This document shows positions 34,218 through 46,612 of a stretch of 64,000 bases of DNA, piece by piece. The notes under the pieces were generated by a model. It saw only the letters and a program-made list of their open reading frames with translations, did no database searches and was not told the DNA's origin. The stretch comes from Mercenaria mercenaria. Its lineage: Eukaryota; Mollusca; Bivalvia; Venerida; Veneridae. Positions within the stretch are counted from its first letter, which is position 1. Each line of letters opens with the position of its first letter. A program made the translations under genes and the position numbers. The stretch covers positions 53,749,001-53,813,000 of the forward strand of contig NC_069363.1 in assembly GCF_021730395.1 (NCBI RefSeq), written 5' to 3'.

Positions 34218-37200
34218 TTACGACTCTTCTGGAGCAGGGCATAAAACATCCTGAAATGGTCGTCTGACTAGAGGACGCACGTGCCGGTACAGGTAACGCA
34301 CACGTTCAGCAGAAAGACCGGGAGGAACTATCTGAGACGGGACGTCATCTCTGGCCATCTCCAACAGTTGCGTTTTGCAAATAACGAAGCGCACCTCGTT
34401 TTCATCAACAGCTGACTGCCTCATATATACAACCCCTGGCTCCTCAGAACTAAAACGGAAGAAGTGATATTTTGCGACATTTGGCACTTTCTTAAATCTA
34501 TCACCAATGAAAGTTTTCCATGCCTTCCAAACCCATCCACTACCTCCGCCATAGGTAACAGGCTGGTTACTATGGGAACTGTTGCTAACGACTTCAGCTA
34601 TATGTTGTAATGTGTCACAATCCTTCCTACGGTACAGTGTCTTAATGTTCCCAAATCCTGCATCGATCAAACACCTTAAAGAAAAAATAAATAGCATTTT
34701 GCAACAACATACAGAAGCAACCAGCTTTGGTGTTCAAGACCGTCATTGAAGGTATATGTAACTGAATTTCAGGAATTGATTCGTGACGTTAACGTTAATC
34801 GTGTCATTTATTGTTATATTCAAATATGTCTAGTCACGGCTCACTGCTTAGCATCGTTCTGATTATTGAATATATAACCACTGGGCTAACACCCTTACGC
34901 ATTTGAACTCTTGACCCCGTTATACCCGACTATAAATAACCCGAATGCTTTGATTATTTCACTAATTAATCAAAAATATTTTTAAAAAGGGTCAGCATGC
35001 TAATTACTATGATTTAATCAGTTCCACATACAATCACTAAATTCGCCGACATCCGTTTCGATACTGTTACAACTCTGTCTTTAATCTAAAATTAAAGCTT
35101 ACCGTGTGTGTCCAGGAAGTTGCATCATGTACGTGATTTTCTGGTGACGCTGCGTCATAATTCTCCAAGACAGGTAACCGAGGACGTAACGGTTCTTGTT
35201 TTGACCTGTAAAAAGGATAGCCATAAGCGATTAAATACATGTTTTGAATTAACTATTTAATGCATATTTCATTCTCTGTCCGTTACAATTTGAAAGATCG
35301 AAACAGAGACACTATACGCTAATAACCTATAATTATAGCACTACTTTCGAATATAGGTAAAAAGAAGGCTTACAGCAAGCTTTTTCAATAAAATTGTTAT
35401 TGAATAAAAACAGGACAACAAAGGAACCACATACCAAAGCAGTTGTCTGCATGCAAGCTACACTCATTTTCACCCAGACTATAGTTGGCAAATGCATGGT
35501 CTAACATAGATATTACAGCGTCAGGTCCATGTACCAGTTGGCCATCACGTCCTGAAATATTATCAAAGCATAAATCAAGTCCACCTTCAAAGACTATTTA
35601 AGAATAAGTACACGTAATAGAATCCCACATACTTAAATTGTAACGCCAAGACTCGTAACTAACGTAACTCTCATACACAACTGACATGACGAATTTTGAA
35701 GAACAAGCCTAGTGATACAAATATGTCGAATGTATGCATTCCGTCTCTAATTTTGAGCTAAATGATGTCATGAAGGTACTATATACTACCTTCATGACGA
35801 CGCCACTCCTTTTCATATGTAATTTTAGAAGTCTCTGATCAAAACAGGCAACATTTTTAAATAACAAATATTTTGCATGAACATTATATTCAGAATGTTT
35901 TACACGTTTTTATGATAATATGTAACTCCGTCGGCAATTTATATTAAGGATAAAATGTTCATTTCAGCTAATCAGCAGCAAAGCTCATAGAGTAGGCTTG
36001 GATGTTTCCCTCTATGTAATATACTTAGACCTGTCAGCAAAATATTTCCCTCATTAAGAAGTACCGTTCATGTACCGTCGCCATGAAGCATATATAGTTT
36101 TCGTTTATTACCGTGTTAAAACGTATTTAAAGCACACTTAATCATTTCTTTGAGCATTGAGAATAACAAAACAATTTATTATTATAAAGCATTTCGGCTA
36201 GACTTTAAATAAACATGTACTGTAAATTGGGAAAATTTCGCGCCGCCAACATTTCGCAAATTTGCTCGAATATAATTGCAGCATTATCGATTTCATTAAT
36301 TCGCGAGCAGACGTCTTGAAGCAACAATTTGTTTTAAAATATGTCACTTTCTTAAATTCGCAATATATATATAAAAAAAAAAAAAAAATCTCGCGAATAG
36401 TGTCCAATTTTCCGTACACTGAAAATATACTGCTGAGATAAGTAAAAGAAATACCTATTGTCTCATTCTCATCAATAAGGAAGTTGTACTGTTTGTCTCC
36501 ATCCACTCTGTATCCAAAGATCAGGATTTTTCTGGGTTGAATAAAGTATGTCGGCCTTTTTCTCTGGTGTGGTGGGTAATTTGACATATTGTGAGAAATC
36601 GAACGTGTAGTGTACGTCGTTGCATGAAAAGTTGTCTCCACTTCTTTCGTCTTGTCGCCTTAATCTCTCAAACATGTTTGTTGATCTTTCAACACACTCC
36701 CGGTATATTTCTCTTTCTTTCCTAGCTTGTAATACATGATTATGATATTTCTCTGTGGCAGACAGTTTTTCATCTTCTGTTCTTGCTAGCTGTATATCTT
36801 GGCGAAAATCCTCACAAGTTTTGCATACGTCATCTTTTGGAGCAGCTATTTTAATGTGAGGAACACATCTTTTCCATAGATCTTTAAAAGTAGACAGGCC
36901 AACATATTGCTTTTCAATTTGACTGCATGCTGTAACATATTCTTGATGAATGGAAAGCTTAGTATTTTTTGAAGGAAGGTAGACCGGTGCTTTTTCTCCC
37001 CGGCCACGTGGAGCTGCTGGCTGTGGAAGCCCTTCCTCACTAGCATAATTCAGGAGAAACTGCACTGCATCTTTAATGGTTTCATGCGAAAACGCGTTAG
37101 GTGCTTTTCTACCAAAATTCCCATGAACTCGAGGTTGAACGCCTTTTTCTTTCATATGTTTCAGGAGAGCTCTAACTGTCCATAAACCTATGTCATAAAT

Positions 37201-37668
37201 TACAAGAAAAGCATCTTGACATATCTTAATACCATTAAAGATGTATTCATAGCGTACACGTTTCCTTTCACCACTTCTGCATCTCTGGTCATTTCCGACT
37301 TTTTTTAATGTTCCCATAATTAACAACTCCTTTTCTGTTTTTGTCAATTCCCTCAAATTATATATATTTGATCTAATTTCTTCGACAGAAAACTGCAAGA
37401 AACAGTTCTTAGAACACCCACAACCCTTGTCATAAACACTGTCCAGTTTATCTAAGTCAAACTGTGGATCATCATTTTCAGGATCTACTTGATAAGTCAC
37501 AGATTCTTGTGATAAATACCTGCTAACGTGGGTGTCAATGTTATCTGTGGTCTCTATTTCATCTTCACTTTCCTCATGTGTATCATTAGCACGACACAAA
37601 TGAGACTGTGTACTGTTTGTGGAAGAAGGTTCAGTTAACCCAAACGCACCCAACAATGTATCTAATTC
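34218..37668 (-). CDS. Transposase-like protein (DDE-like, HADNC/GQNKN family), multi-exon, one frame break
   Basis: Exons on the minus strand: 37668-36455, 35551-35435, 35205-35103 and 34674-34218 (stop). All have AG/GT ends and fitting phases. The order is an acidic N-terminus and a CGCSKNC cluster; then a basic segment with RYEYIFNG and FGRKAPNAF; then CKTCEDF; then HYTFDFSQYVKLP; then YFIQPRKILIFG; then SLHADNC joined by a splice to GQNKNRYVLGYL; then LPGHTR joined to CLIDAGFGNIK; then GWVWKAWK and SSEEPGVVY. I recall this pattern from large uncharacterised families in molluscs and cnidarians (possibly DUF7869). The HADN and IDAG aspartates look like a DDE catalytic core. The first exon shows one apparent reading-frame break after the KLP segment. 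Upstream exon(s) and start codon right of 37668 were not found. Position inside terminal repeats supports a transposon role. Confidence 0.65.
35767..35798. other. Short perfect hairpin
   Basis: GTCATGAAGGTA, an 8-base spacer, and TACCTTCATGAC. It lies in the transposon between two exons; role unknown. Confidence 0.5.
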
Positions 37669-39175
37669 CTGAAAAATAAAAAATAAAATGTTATTTTATT
37701 TAAAACTTAGAGTAAGTTAATACAGTATGTTAATAACGATTTTATCAAGGAATATAGAGAAGGGTATTGTACACATTGTTTTGCATTTATATTCATGCAT
37801 TGAAACATAGTTTATTTCTTTATTTTTAAACATTTTTAAAAAAGATAAAAAAAAAAAAAATAAAGAAAGAAACAATGGTCACATAAAAATGCTCTTCAAA
37901 AAAAAAAAAAAAAAGAAAGAAAAATTGGCACCTTGAGAAGTCGGTCTTTGGTACCCTTGCTCTCAAGTCAAGAGTGCTAATCTCTCGGCCATTCAGACCT
38001 TAGCGTATATGAAGTCACTACTTATATATAAACTAGATCTACAGCTTCCTTCTACTTTGACTATTATGCCTCTCAAATTTCGATAAAATTGCGATTTAAA
38101 GCTTTAATATTCCTTAATAAAATCGAATGGAATCAATGAATAATAAAAATATCACCAAAATACTATATATACTTGGTTCGGTCGAATAACTACATCATTA
38201 GTCAAAGCTGGCCCTTTAGCGCAAAATTCTGCGAAACGGTCGTTAATATAGTTATCATATGATGATGATTATTATTATTATACCAGATTTATGATGTTAC
38301 AGGACCATCAGACAAAGTTAATAGCAGAGCTACCGGCGCCGCGAAGCGGCGTCGGTAGCGTCGCATTACGGTTAGACGTATGAACAAGAAAACGAATAGA
38401 GAGATCTAACTGTGTATACTATCGAGTTGAAAATTCGTGGTACTTTTTAGAATCGGTGTTGTTCGGATTTTTTCATGTGCTCTATGCAGATAGTAATTAA
38501 TCAGTAAAGACGTCAGTAGACGCTTACTGTTTACGATTGACAAAAGCGTCTCGCTTACTGCTTTGAATATTGAATAAAAATGTAATTGCGCGTTTGATAA
38601 TAAAACATTAGTGCTAAATACATTTTCTACGACGAAAAAAGAAATAAAATACAATAATTTCATTTTGAAACGACTTTCGTCACGCTGCCATTACCGAACT
38701 TTATTATATATACTTATGTTTGTCATAATGACGTCATAACTCCACAGTGGTGTAGTGGTTAGCGAGTTCGCGTTCAAAACCAGAAGTCGTGAGTTCGAAC
38801 CTCACTTGGACCAGATTTTTTTTTTCAATTCCTTTTTTTTTATTTCAGTTCTTTTTTCTATTATTATGAGTTTTGAAAATATTGTATAACTAAAGTCATT
38901 CATGTGAAATTTAACAAGTATTTTTTTGATGTATTTATGTATGCTTGTTGTATGTGTGTGTATTAAATATGTATATATATATACAATAAATTATGATTAA
39001 ACTAAATTTAACAAGTGTTTAGTTTTGATGTCAGGTTCCAATGCAGAGCCTGTGCAGTAGTCAGTAGACATAACTTTCAAAACAAAAACAGCTTTAGGAT
39101 AAAATAAAATGCTCTTCTCCCCGTTTGCATGTATTTCATCCGTTAGCTTTAAAATCACTGACCAGAGTTTATATA

Positions 39176-39212
<37 letters not shown>

Positions 39213-40345
39213 AACAACAACAAAAAAAAAACTAAAACTGTTGGCGATGAATTATCAATAAACATCTAAAAGGTTTTACTACCATCCCTATTTTATAGTG
39301 CTAACCATAAAAAACATAGAAATGTTAACTTAGAAGTTCAGTAAATAAACAGGGTTTTTCGAGAATTTCGGCAAACACTGTTTTTCTCAGGTAAAATTCT
39401 GATCATTAACTTTTAAAAGATGCTAGTCTTTTGAGTTTAAAACAAGCTTTGTACAGTCATGTAAATGATTGTAATTTTCCCATACCAGGCGTCTAATTTC
39501 TATTAACTTTGGAATTGAAACATTAACTTTTTACATTAAGTCCTTATTGCCAAACATTCACACGCAAAGAAACAAAATTCCTTCGGCTATTGGCCTAATG
39601 AGATTCTGTTAGGTTTGAAGCTTTTCAATTTGAATGAGTTATCATTTGTGACTGGTTTCCAGTATGATAATAATTTATGTAAAATTGTTGATGCAGTACG
39701 TTTTAATAAGAATAACAGAAATTATTCAAATACGTTTTTTTCTTTATCTTGGTGCAGATTTTAATCTATATCGAACTTTCTTTTAATTATATACAGAATA
39801 TCTTTCGAGTATTTCACATGTCAAGAATTAAATTTGATGCAGTCTAAAACATGCATTCAGAAATCATGAACTATCATTGATAGTTATAATTTTAATAGAT
39901 TTAATAGAACATAAACTTCCTAAACGAATCCATAATTCCAGACAATTCCAACACCACTCCTTTAATTTTAAAGGGGCACTGTGATTTTTCAAGGGAGCTC
40001 TGCCTTTTAGGTAGCACCTAATTTCATATTATTCTATATGCACACAAAACATACGTAAAATCCCACGGTGATTTCCATACTGCAAGCAACCGCAATGTCA
40101 AATCAACAAAAACTGCCTCGGAAATGTTAACTTATTTCTACAAATTCTAGCAGCCCGGAGAGATTGTGACTTCAGCATCATCTAAAATTAAAATGTGTTC
40201 ATGATTTATAAAAGAAAATAGAACTCGTACTCACATCAAAAGTCCATTTCCTTTGTTTATTTTTCACGTGTAAATTTCAAGGGCGCCGCCATTTTATTTT
40301 CATCTCGCTCGACTTTGACGTCACTTTTCTCGCTTACGTCATAAA
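37669..40345. other. Transposon interior without assigned gene
   Basis: Poly-A-rich tracts lie at 37850-37925 and 39178-39235. A GC hairpin is at about 38330-38362 (CTACCGGCGCCGC and its near complement). A CpG-rich part with TGACGTCA-like sites is at 40310-40345. The missing first exon(s) of the transposase-like gene should lie here. Confidence 0.4.
38741..38813 (+). tRNA. tRNA-like sequence (probably pseudo-tRNA or SINE head)
   Basis: 73 nt with A box TGGTGTAGTGGTTAGCG and a perfect T arm GTGAG-TTCGAAC-CTCAC, followed by a T-run that could stop Pol III. The acceptor stem pairs poorly and the anticodon stem is broken, so a working tRNA is unlikely. The 5' half looks Glu/Gln-like. Confidence 0.45.
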
Positions 40346-40385
40346 TACCATAAGACATGAAATTGCTTGACGCGGCTCATTACTG

Positions 40386-40730
40386 TTTTGACTTGAAAAA
40401 GGTAAATAATGTATTTCATTTTTCTGAGCAATTTAAATATTTCAATTAGTTAAACGAATAAAGTATATAAATTAATTTGTATCAGTACGATTCCGCTCCC
40501 AATAAATTGATATGCGGGGATGCAGGGTTTGATCTCCTGGTTGCCACGGATGTTACCACACTCCTGGTTGCCACGGATCTTACCACCCTCCTGGTTGTCA
40601 TGGATGTTACCGTCCTCCTGGTTGCCACGGATGTTACCATAGCTACGTTAAATGTATTTGTTGCGGAATGTTGTTTATACCCTCATATTTACAGTTAGCA
40701 AATTTCTTCGCTACATGTGTGAACCGTCTG
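40386..40730. repeat. Low-copy repeat, copy B (right half)
   Basis: Continues copy B after the transposon with GGTAAATAATGTATTTCATT, then the expanded 27-bp minisatellite, then TTGCGGAATGTTGTTTATAC. Confidence 0.6.
40534..40641. repeat. 27-bp minisatellite, four units
   Basis: Units start at 40534, 40561, 40588 and 40615, each CTCCTGGTTG.CA.GGAT.TTACC.... The other low-copy repeat copies carry a single unit (about 28702, 45488 and 47799). 27 bp keeps a frame open (LLVATDVTT repeated), but this is not evidence of coding. Confidence 0.85.
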
Positions 40731-41126
40731 CTTAAAGAAAAAGCAGATCGAGGGGTCAAATTGGGACTCAAATCTTGGTCCTTTACCACTGCTTCTGAGC
40801 TATCGGGCACTTACCTGCCAGTTAGAACGGAATTCAAACATTAAGGCCTTGTAATACTTTTCCGATGGAGTACTTAAATGACCTACCAGTTTTTATAATC
40901 AAGGTCCATTCCTTGACAAATACCCATTACAATTTTTAGATATCAGTAAGTACATTATATTTTATATGGGAACATATTTTTTATTAGTTAAAAAGGGTTA
41001 AAGCAGACTCCCTGGAAACACCGAGTACAGCAAACACAGCCAGAGCCACACGTTGCAAAGTAGGCCAACATAAGATAAAAAATGTAGTGAAAAGATATAG
41101 CAGACAGGTTGCTCCAAATACCTATC
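40731..41126. other. Intergenic, no gene seen
   Basis: Unique AT-rich sequence between the end of low-copy repeat copy B and the SINE at 41127. Nothing else assigned. Confidence 0.4.
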
Positions 41127-41420
41127 AAGCCCGCCCGCTTAGCTCAGTAGGGATAGCATTGGTCTACGGATCGCGGGGTCGCGAGTTCGATCCTCGGGTG
41201 GGGCGTATGTTCTCCGTTACAATTTGATAAAAGACTTTGTGTCTGAAATCATTCGTCCTCCACCTCTGATAATTCATGTGGGGAAGTTGGCAGTTACTTG
41301 CGGAGAACAGGTTTGTACTGGTACAGAATCCAGGAACACTGGTTATGTTAACTGCCCGCCGTTACATAACTGAAATACTGTTGAAAAACGGCGTTAAACC
41401 CAAAACAAACAAACAAAATC
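41127..41420 (+). mobile_element. tRNA-derived SINE, full length
   Basis: The head is GCCCGCTTAGCTCAGTAGG with B box GAGTTCGATCCTC. The body has GGGGCGTATGTTCTCCG and GGGGAAGTTGGCAGTTAC. The 3' end is GAAAAACGGCGTTAAACCC followed by an (AAAC)n tail. It is the full form of the truncated copy at 33024. Confidence 0.8.
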
Positions 41421-41685
41421 AAATACATTTCAATAACATGAAAGATATAAAAATTGGGGATGGGTAAGATACTGCTATGGGAGTTGAAATATGTTAAGTA
41501 AAGAGCGGGATTTAAAAATAGAGGAGTAACATAGGGTGAAGGGAAGTAAGACAACATACAAAGACCAAAAAGCATGCAATGGTCTGTAACATATATAAAG
41601 GAAACTGGGTGTTGAACCGCGTTTTTGAGCAGGCCAACTTCACAAGTGTAAAGAAAATAATTCCCCGCTGCGATAAGCTCTAACA

Positions 41686-42075
41686 TTAGTGACAAAATAC
41701 CAAAATATTTAAATTAGGGTCAACCTGTAGTATCAGTACACCAAATGTATTCAATGACATGTGTAAGTTTTAAGTAGTCATGATAATACCCATTAAAAAG
41801 AAAAGTGAGGTGGCTAACTACGGCATTTGTTTTAATAGGATATGACGATTTCTATAACATAGTTTATACTGTATTGAGCGGTCATGTCTTTTTGCCCTAC
41901 GTAGAATATGCATGCGCGAAATTTTACTTCCGTTGCTTAGGATTGCGCCAAGAGTAAATCTTTCTGTTATTTGAGCAGGGTCTTGCAAAGATACACAGAC
42001 ACTGTATAATATATCCTTCCAGATAATTTCAAAACTGAAATCGTCTCTTTTGTCGTTTAAATGTTTTTGTTTCAA
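41686..42075. repeat. Dispersed repeat shared with the duplication units
   Basis: CTCTAACATTAGTGACAAAA aligns with 12343 and 21826. The part after 41930 (TTTGAGCAGGGTCTTGCAAA) aligns with 12815 and 46165. It shows that the duplicated blocks themselves contain older dispersed repeats. Confidence 0.45.
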
Positions 42076-42711
42076 ATATTCCTTTATCAGTTGTTAGATT
42101 TAAGTCCTAAAATAACGTATCAAAATTTGAGGTTTTAGCTTTGTTTATGTGTCTTGAGGGGAAAATGTGTTTCAACATTTCTGGGAAAATATAGGCTACA
42201 TTATCAAGGTATCTTAAGGCTTCATAAAAAGGCCATGATAATGTCAAACTAGGCTTCAGTGATAAAGCATGAAAGTTAGGCCAGTTTTTTTTTTGTTACT
42301 CGGATTCTGGGCAGAAAAATGTCGACAGGAGGGGTGGGGGGGGGGGGAAGGGGCAGTAAAGCAACAGACGATAAGTGATCACTTCAAATATGTTGCCTGA
42401 AAGGGTTTTAACAGCATTTAACCTGTATTACAAAGATAATTACCATTCTTTGTTTAAATTTTTATTATCTTGAACATAAAATTGATGATTTCAAAAACTT
42501 TAACAAAATCACTCTTAGGGCATGGATATTATTTGCCCTCGGTCATAACATCTCCGGCGAGTATTAAATTGATTTTTGAATAGCAAACCATCCATCATTT
42601 TCAATGGTCTGATCGGCTGGTTTCAGTTTTTACATGTACATACTTTTATTTTTAATTCACAAACTTTTCTGACCAAGATCTTTATTTAATATTTTTAATA
42701 TTTATTTGTTG
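42076..42711. other. Intergenic, no gene seen
   Basis: AT-rich, with a G-run at 42330-42350. Nothing else assigned. Confidence 0.4.
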
Positions 42712-42935
42712 GATTTTAAGTCACACTGACACAATTCTATAGGTCATATGGTGACTTTCCAGCTTTGAATGGTGCAGGAAGACCCCCCAGGTCCAAGAAT
42801 CATCTCAGGCAAGAATGGGCACCTAGGTAGAACCACCTACATTTCGTCAGCCAACTGGATATCTTCCTCACATGATGACCTGAGTGGGACTCGAACCAGC
42901 AGCGGTTAGGGGCAAGTGATTCGAAGTCGGGCCGC
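42712..42935 (-). mobile_element. tRNA-derived SINE, minus strand
   Basis: TAGGTCATATGGTGACTTTCC, GGAAGACCCCCCAGG, GATATCTTCCTCA and GGGACTCGAACC are the complement of the 28749 SINE. The outer part of the tRNA head is missing. Confidence 0.7.
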
Positions 42936-42939
42936 TTTA

Positions 42940-43680
42940 TAATTGTATTCAATGGTCAGAAAATGACTGTTTGGGAGAAAGCATAACTAGATAGGTCCCT
43001 GAAAGGGATGTGTATGCAATGAAATATAGATAAATACCTCCAATCGGGCAACTTGTCACATGTCTTCATATCACAGGGTTTTTCCCCCTTCATAATAGGA
43101 GCCTATAACAGGCTCCTTCCCTCAGAAAATATCTTTCAAATCATGCAGTTTTCCCCAAAAATTGACTTTACATCAGGTCTTTTTATTCCCCTTTGCCCAA
43201 ATACCGAGCTATTTTGCCCCAAATCACAGCCCTGGGCCCCTTCCCCTCCTGGTAAAAAAAAACAAAACCCAAAAGCTGAAACGGACTTCTCCTTTGTTTG
43301 GCAGTGCTTTCTTGCTCCTATACCGCATCCACATGTCATATATAACCCCCAAAGGCATGTCAAATTCACATTCAATGTTGTCATTGTTATTTACGTCGGG
43401 GAAATCTTCAAATGTTTTTCTAGGATTTTGACTGAGACATCGTTACTGACCGTAACCGTTTCGTTATCTAAATTTCGCCAAAGGTTTTCTAGCTTTCAAA
43501 GTTTCATCTTCTTGGCCTTTACAGAACTTGTTTTTCATTGTTTTATTGTCTATATACCGGATCCCAAACCGGATGGCAAATCTATGTACCATTCGACTCT
43601 TGATTATTTTGCTTCTTAGGCACCGCTTTGTTGTTTTTGTTGTTATTGTTGTTGTTCATGACGTCAATTAAATATAATTT
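42940..43680. other. Intergenic with a 188-codon plus frame, not called as a gene
   Basis: The frame at 43053-43619 (PFIIGAYNRLLPSENIF, then proline-rich) has no family likeness, no clear Kozak context and an overlapping minus frame. It might be a repeat-derived reading frame. Confidence 0.3.
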
Positions 43681-43682
43681 AT

Positions 43683-44114
43683 TACCATTATACCAGATTT
43701 ATATAGCGCCCTTTTTATGACAAACACATTCAAAGGTGCTTTACGTATAGCAACCTAGCCACACAATGCGCGAAATTCATTTTCTACTTGTACAAACACA
43801 GAGCAATCTGACCAGAGGGACATTTGAGATAAAGCCCCCAGAACAGATAGAAAGACGTCCTTTTTAGATACAGGCCTGTATTGCTAACTTAGCCTAGCTC
43901 TTTGCGAATAGACAGCCTGGTTCTTTAACGTACCCCGTGTATAGCACCGATACACGCGAAGCCGTCTTTACTGGGAAGAACAACAGTACAGGCCTCTTAG
44001 TTAGGTGGGAGACACTCAAGAGCACCTTAGTAATTTCCAGTGCCTGGACCAGGATTCGAACCCTGGACCTCTGGATTGACAGCCAAGCGTGTTACCACTA
44101 GACCACCTGCGCAC
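43683..44114 (-). mobile_element. Long tRNA-headed SINE, minus strand
   Basis: On the minus strand the head is GTGCGCAGGTGGTCTAGTGG, with GGGTTCGAATCC as B box and an Asp-like GTC in the anticodon position. A body of about 340 bp ends with AAAGCACCTTTGAATGTG and GGGCGCTATATAAATC. It is a different family from the other SINEs here. Confidence 0.65.
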
Positions 44115-44439
44115 CTAACCGCAGCGATTCTGCATCCCATTGAGACCAGGCATCACTTGAATGAGATTCGCTTGAAATCTTAAACACTGACCTATTTTAT
44201 TGGAAACATGATCAAAACGACACATTTTAAAAATAAAGAAGTTATATCGTATGTGGCGGCAAGTGATCCTACCTTTGCGACCAGTGAAGACCAAGATCAG
44301 CCTGCACGTCCGTACATTTTCAGTACACACCCCTTCTAATAATAAATGGTATTGCCCGAATTGAATGATGGACCGGTCCATTTTAGAAATTTAGCAGGGT
44401 AAAGGTTAAAAGTCCTTAGGATGACATTTACGCACTTTT

Positions 44440-45900
44440 GTGAAAAGGGTCCTTGTGCTAAGCTTGTCTTGGGTTTTCCTCTGGAATGTTGCCATATGAC
44501 CTATAATTTTGTCGATGGAACGCTAAATCGAAAGCTACTTATGAAAATTTTAAGGCTATCGACTACGTAAAATTTAAAACAATATGGAATACAGCAGCAC
44601 TTTGTTTGAGCGGCTGGGTTCGGTTTTAATTTGCCCATATGCAGGGTCAAATCTGCAACCTGTAATTGCTCTGGATGTCATTCTAAAGCACCCCAACCAC
44701 AATTAAAGATGACATATCAATACTACTTGTGTTTGTATTTTATGAGTTTATGATAATAAAGTACTGTAAGCCAAATTAATTCTAGTTTAGGTTAACTTTA
44801 GTTTATGCCTTCTTTAAAACTTTAACACAACGCAAGTTATGAACTTGTGAATGTATACTCAATGAATGACCTTGTTTTTACTGTTCATTTATAGATTTCT
44901 AACAAATTATAATTCTATAAATTTGAATACAGCCCCTTCAGAATAAACCTATGTAATACGAAGTCTCGCCAGAACGTTTATTCAGTAAATGAACGTGTTT
45001 GGAGTGTCGGGTATCCAAATAAATATTATTAAGTGAAGAGGTTGTGCAATAAAGTTAAGTACATATCATAAATAACGTTGCACATTTACAACAAACCTGG
45101 ATATATATAGAGAGAGTTTTATTTATGCAAAAAGTTACTTCAAATCTGAGGTTGAGTTCAGTAAATATCCCGCAACATTTTATATACGTACAATGCATTT
45201 TACTTGCCACCACATGGGACGTGTAAAATTTGGATGATATTAATTTAGTCATCGCGTTGTGATTTTCAGTGTTAAACAAATTAACTAACATTTAACACTA
45301 CTTTTTGAGGATACAAGTGACTTACAGGACAGTAAGAATTAATGACGGAAAAAGTTTTGTCCTGAAAGAGGTAAATAACTTACTTCATTTTTATAACCTA
45401 TTTAAATGTTTGGATTAATTATACGATGAAATATTTAAGATAATTTATGACAGTATCGGTGTAATATGTTGAGATGCAGGGTTTAACGTTCTGGTTGTCA
45501 CGTGTGTTACACTTAAATGTAGTTATTGCGTAATGTTGTTTATACTCTTTAGATGTTATGAAATTTCTTCTCTACATGTGCAGTATATTATTCATTTGTG
45601 ACTCTTTACATTAAAAGGGCCACTGCAATGTCATTTGTTACACCGATGCTACCTTAAAGGCTCATAATGCCTTTGTTTATAATGTGGCAGCCACATTTTT
45701 GTGATGAACATTGATATTTGTCAAAGGTTTGAATATTGTCTCCCTTTATGGTTTTAGTGGAATAAGTTCATATGCAGTAATGAAAGTAGTGTATTTCTGA
45801 CCATGTAATTATGGACATCCATTTTCACATCTGTTTCATCTGATTTTTACATAAAAATTAAAGCCGTTTAAAATTTTAATGAGCTGTTGTTACACTTTTT
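44440..45900. repeat. SINE 3' end plus low-copy repeat, copy C
   Basis: It starts with a SINE tail (GCCATATGACCTATAATTTTG, near 44491), then blocks shared in order with 46560-47880 (GAGTTTATGATAATAAAGTA, ACATATCATAAATAACGTTG, CAGGACAGTAAGAATT). At 45066 it preserves the empty site of the MITE found at 47129. Confidence 0.6.
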
Positions 45901-46349
45901 GTAGCGAGATATCAGTTTTTGTAGTTGTTGGCGTTATTTTTGTTTTCTTTTTCATATATATTTGTTTTCGAATTACTTATCTCTTTTATTAGAAACTTTT
46001 CTGAACTTTTTTCTATTTTCAGAGGAATATATTTAAGAAGTGTTTTAAGGTTTGTATTCTATTTTACGATTTGTGGTAGCATTAAGTGAAAGCTTTCTGT
46101 GGTATATGACTTTGTAACGTCATTTTTTGTGAAATGAAGATTTCTAAAATTAAAATCCTTTAACTTTGAGCAGTGTCTTGCAAAACGAATAAGCTGAGAG
46201 CTATAGTCTCCGTATGATGTTGCTTCATGAAAATCTCTGTCCGTATGAGAGCAATTGACATTTTCAACGTTGACATCGTCTCTTTTATAAAATTTGTTAA
46301 AAAGGTTCCAAGCCCTCCGACCACTCTGGCCCCACCCCCAACCCCCACA

Positions 46350-46612
46350 ATGGCCATTTGGTTATGGTCGCTGACTTGGATCAGTTACCCCCCCCCCCCC
46401 CCCACCCCCACCGCTCTTTGTTTGAATCTGCATTGGGATGTAGAATTCTCTCATGTCAAAAGCCCATCTAGCTGGCTTACGAATGGTTGGTGGTACTAAA
46501 CAGGTGCCCGTCCATGCTAAGATTTCCTGGGGGTTTACTTCACCATCAAAAGCTGGAAAGTCGCCTTATGACCTAATATTGTGTCGATGTGACGTTAAAC
46601 CGAGCAAGACAA
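46350..46612 (+). mobile_element. tRNA-derived SINE, head damaged
   Basis: AGCCCATCTAGCTGGCTTACG, CAGGTGCCCG, CAAAAGCTGGAAAGTCGCC and GATGTGACGTTAAACC match the 28749 SINE. The head is interrupted by a C-run (46389-46404). Confidence 0.7.

Larger units (their letters stand above)
33802..40379. mobile_element. 6.6-kb DNA transposon with 34-bp terminal inverted repeats
   Basis: The left end 33802-33835 starts TGAGCCGCGTCAAGC. The right end 40346-40379 is its reverse complement with one mismatch in 34. The flanks (…GGCAAAAACTG and TTACTGTTTTGACTTG…) are the two halves of a low-copy repeat that is unbroken at this point near 47650, 45350 and 28560, so the ends are well placed. ACTG at both sides may be a 3-4 bp target duplication. 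Inside is a spliced minus-strand gene with transposase-like motifs (34218-37668). The superfamily is not recognised from the ends. Confidence 0.7.

Noticed and set aside
38741-38813. Functional tRNA gene
   Set aside because: The T arm and A/B boxes are good, but acceptor and anticodon stems do not pair; listed only as tRNA-like.
43053-43619. 188-codon plus frame
   Set aside because: No family likeness, overlapping minus-strand frame, no splice or regulatory support. Kept as unassigned.
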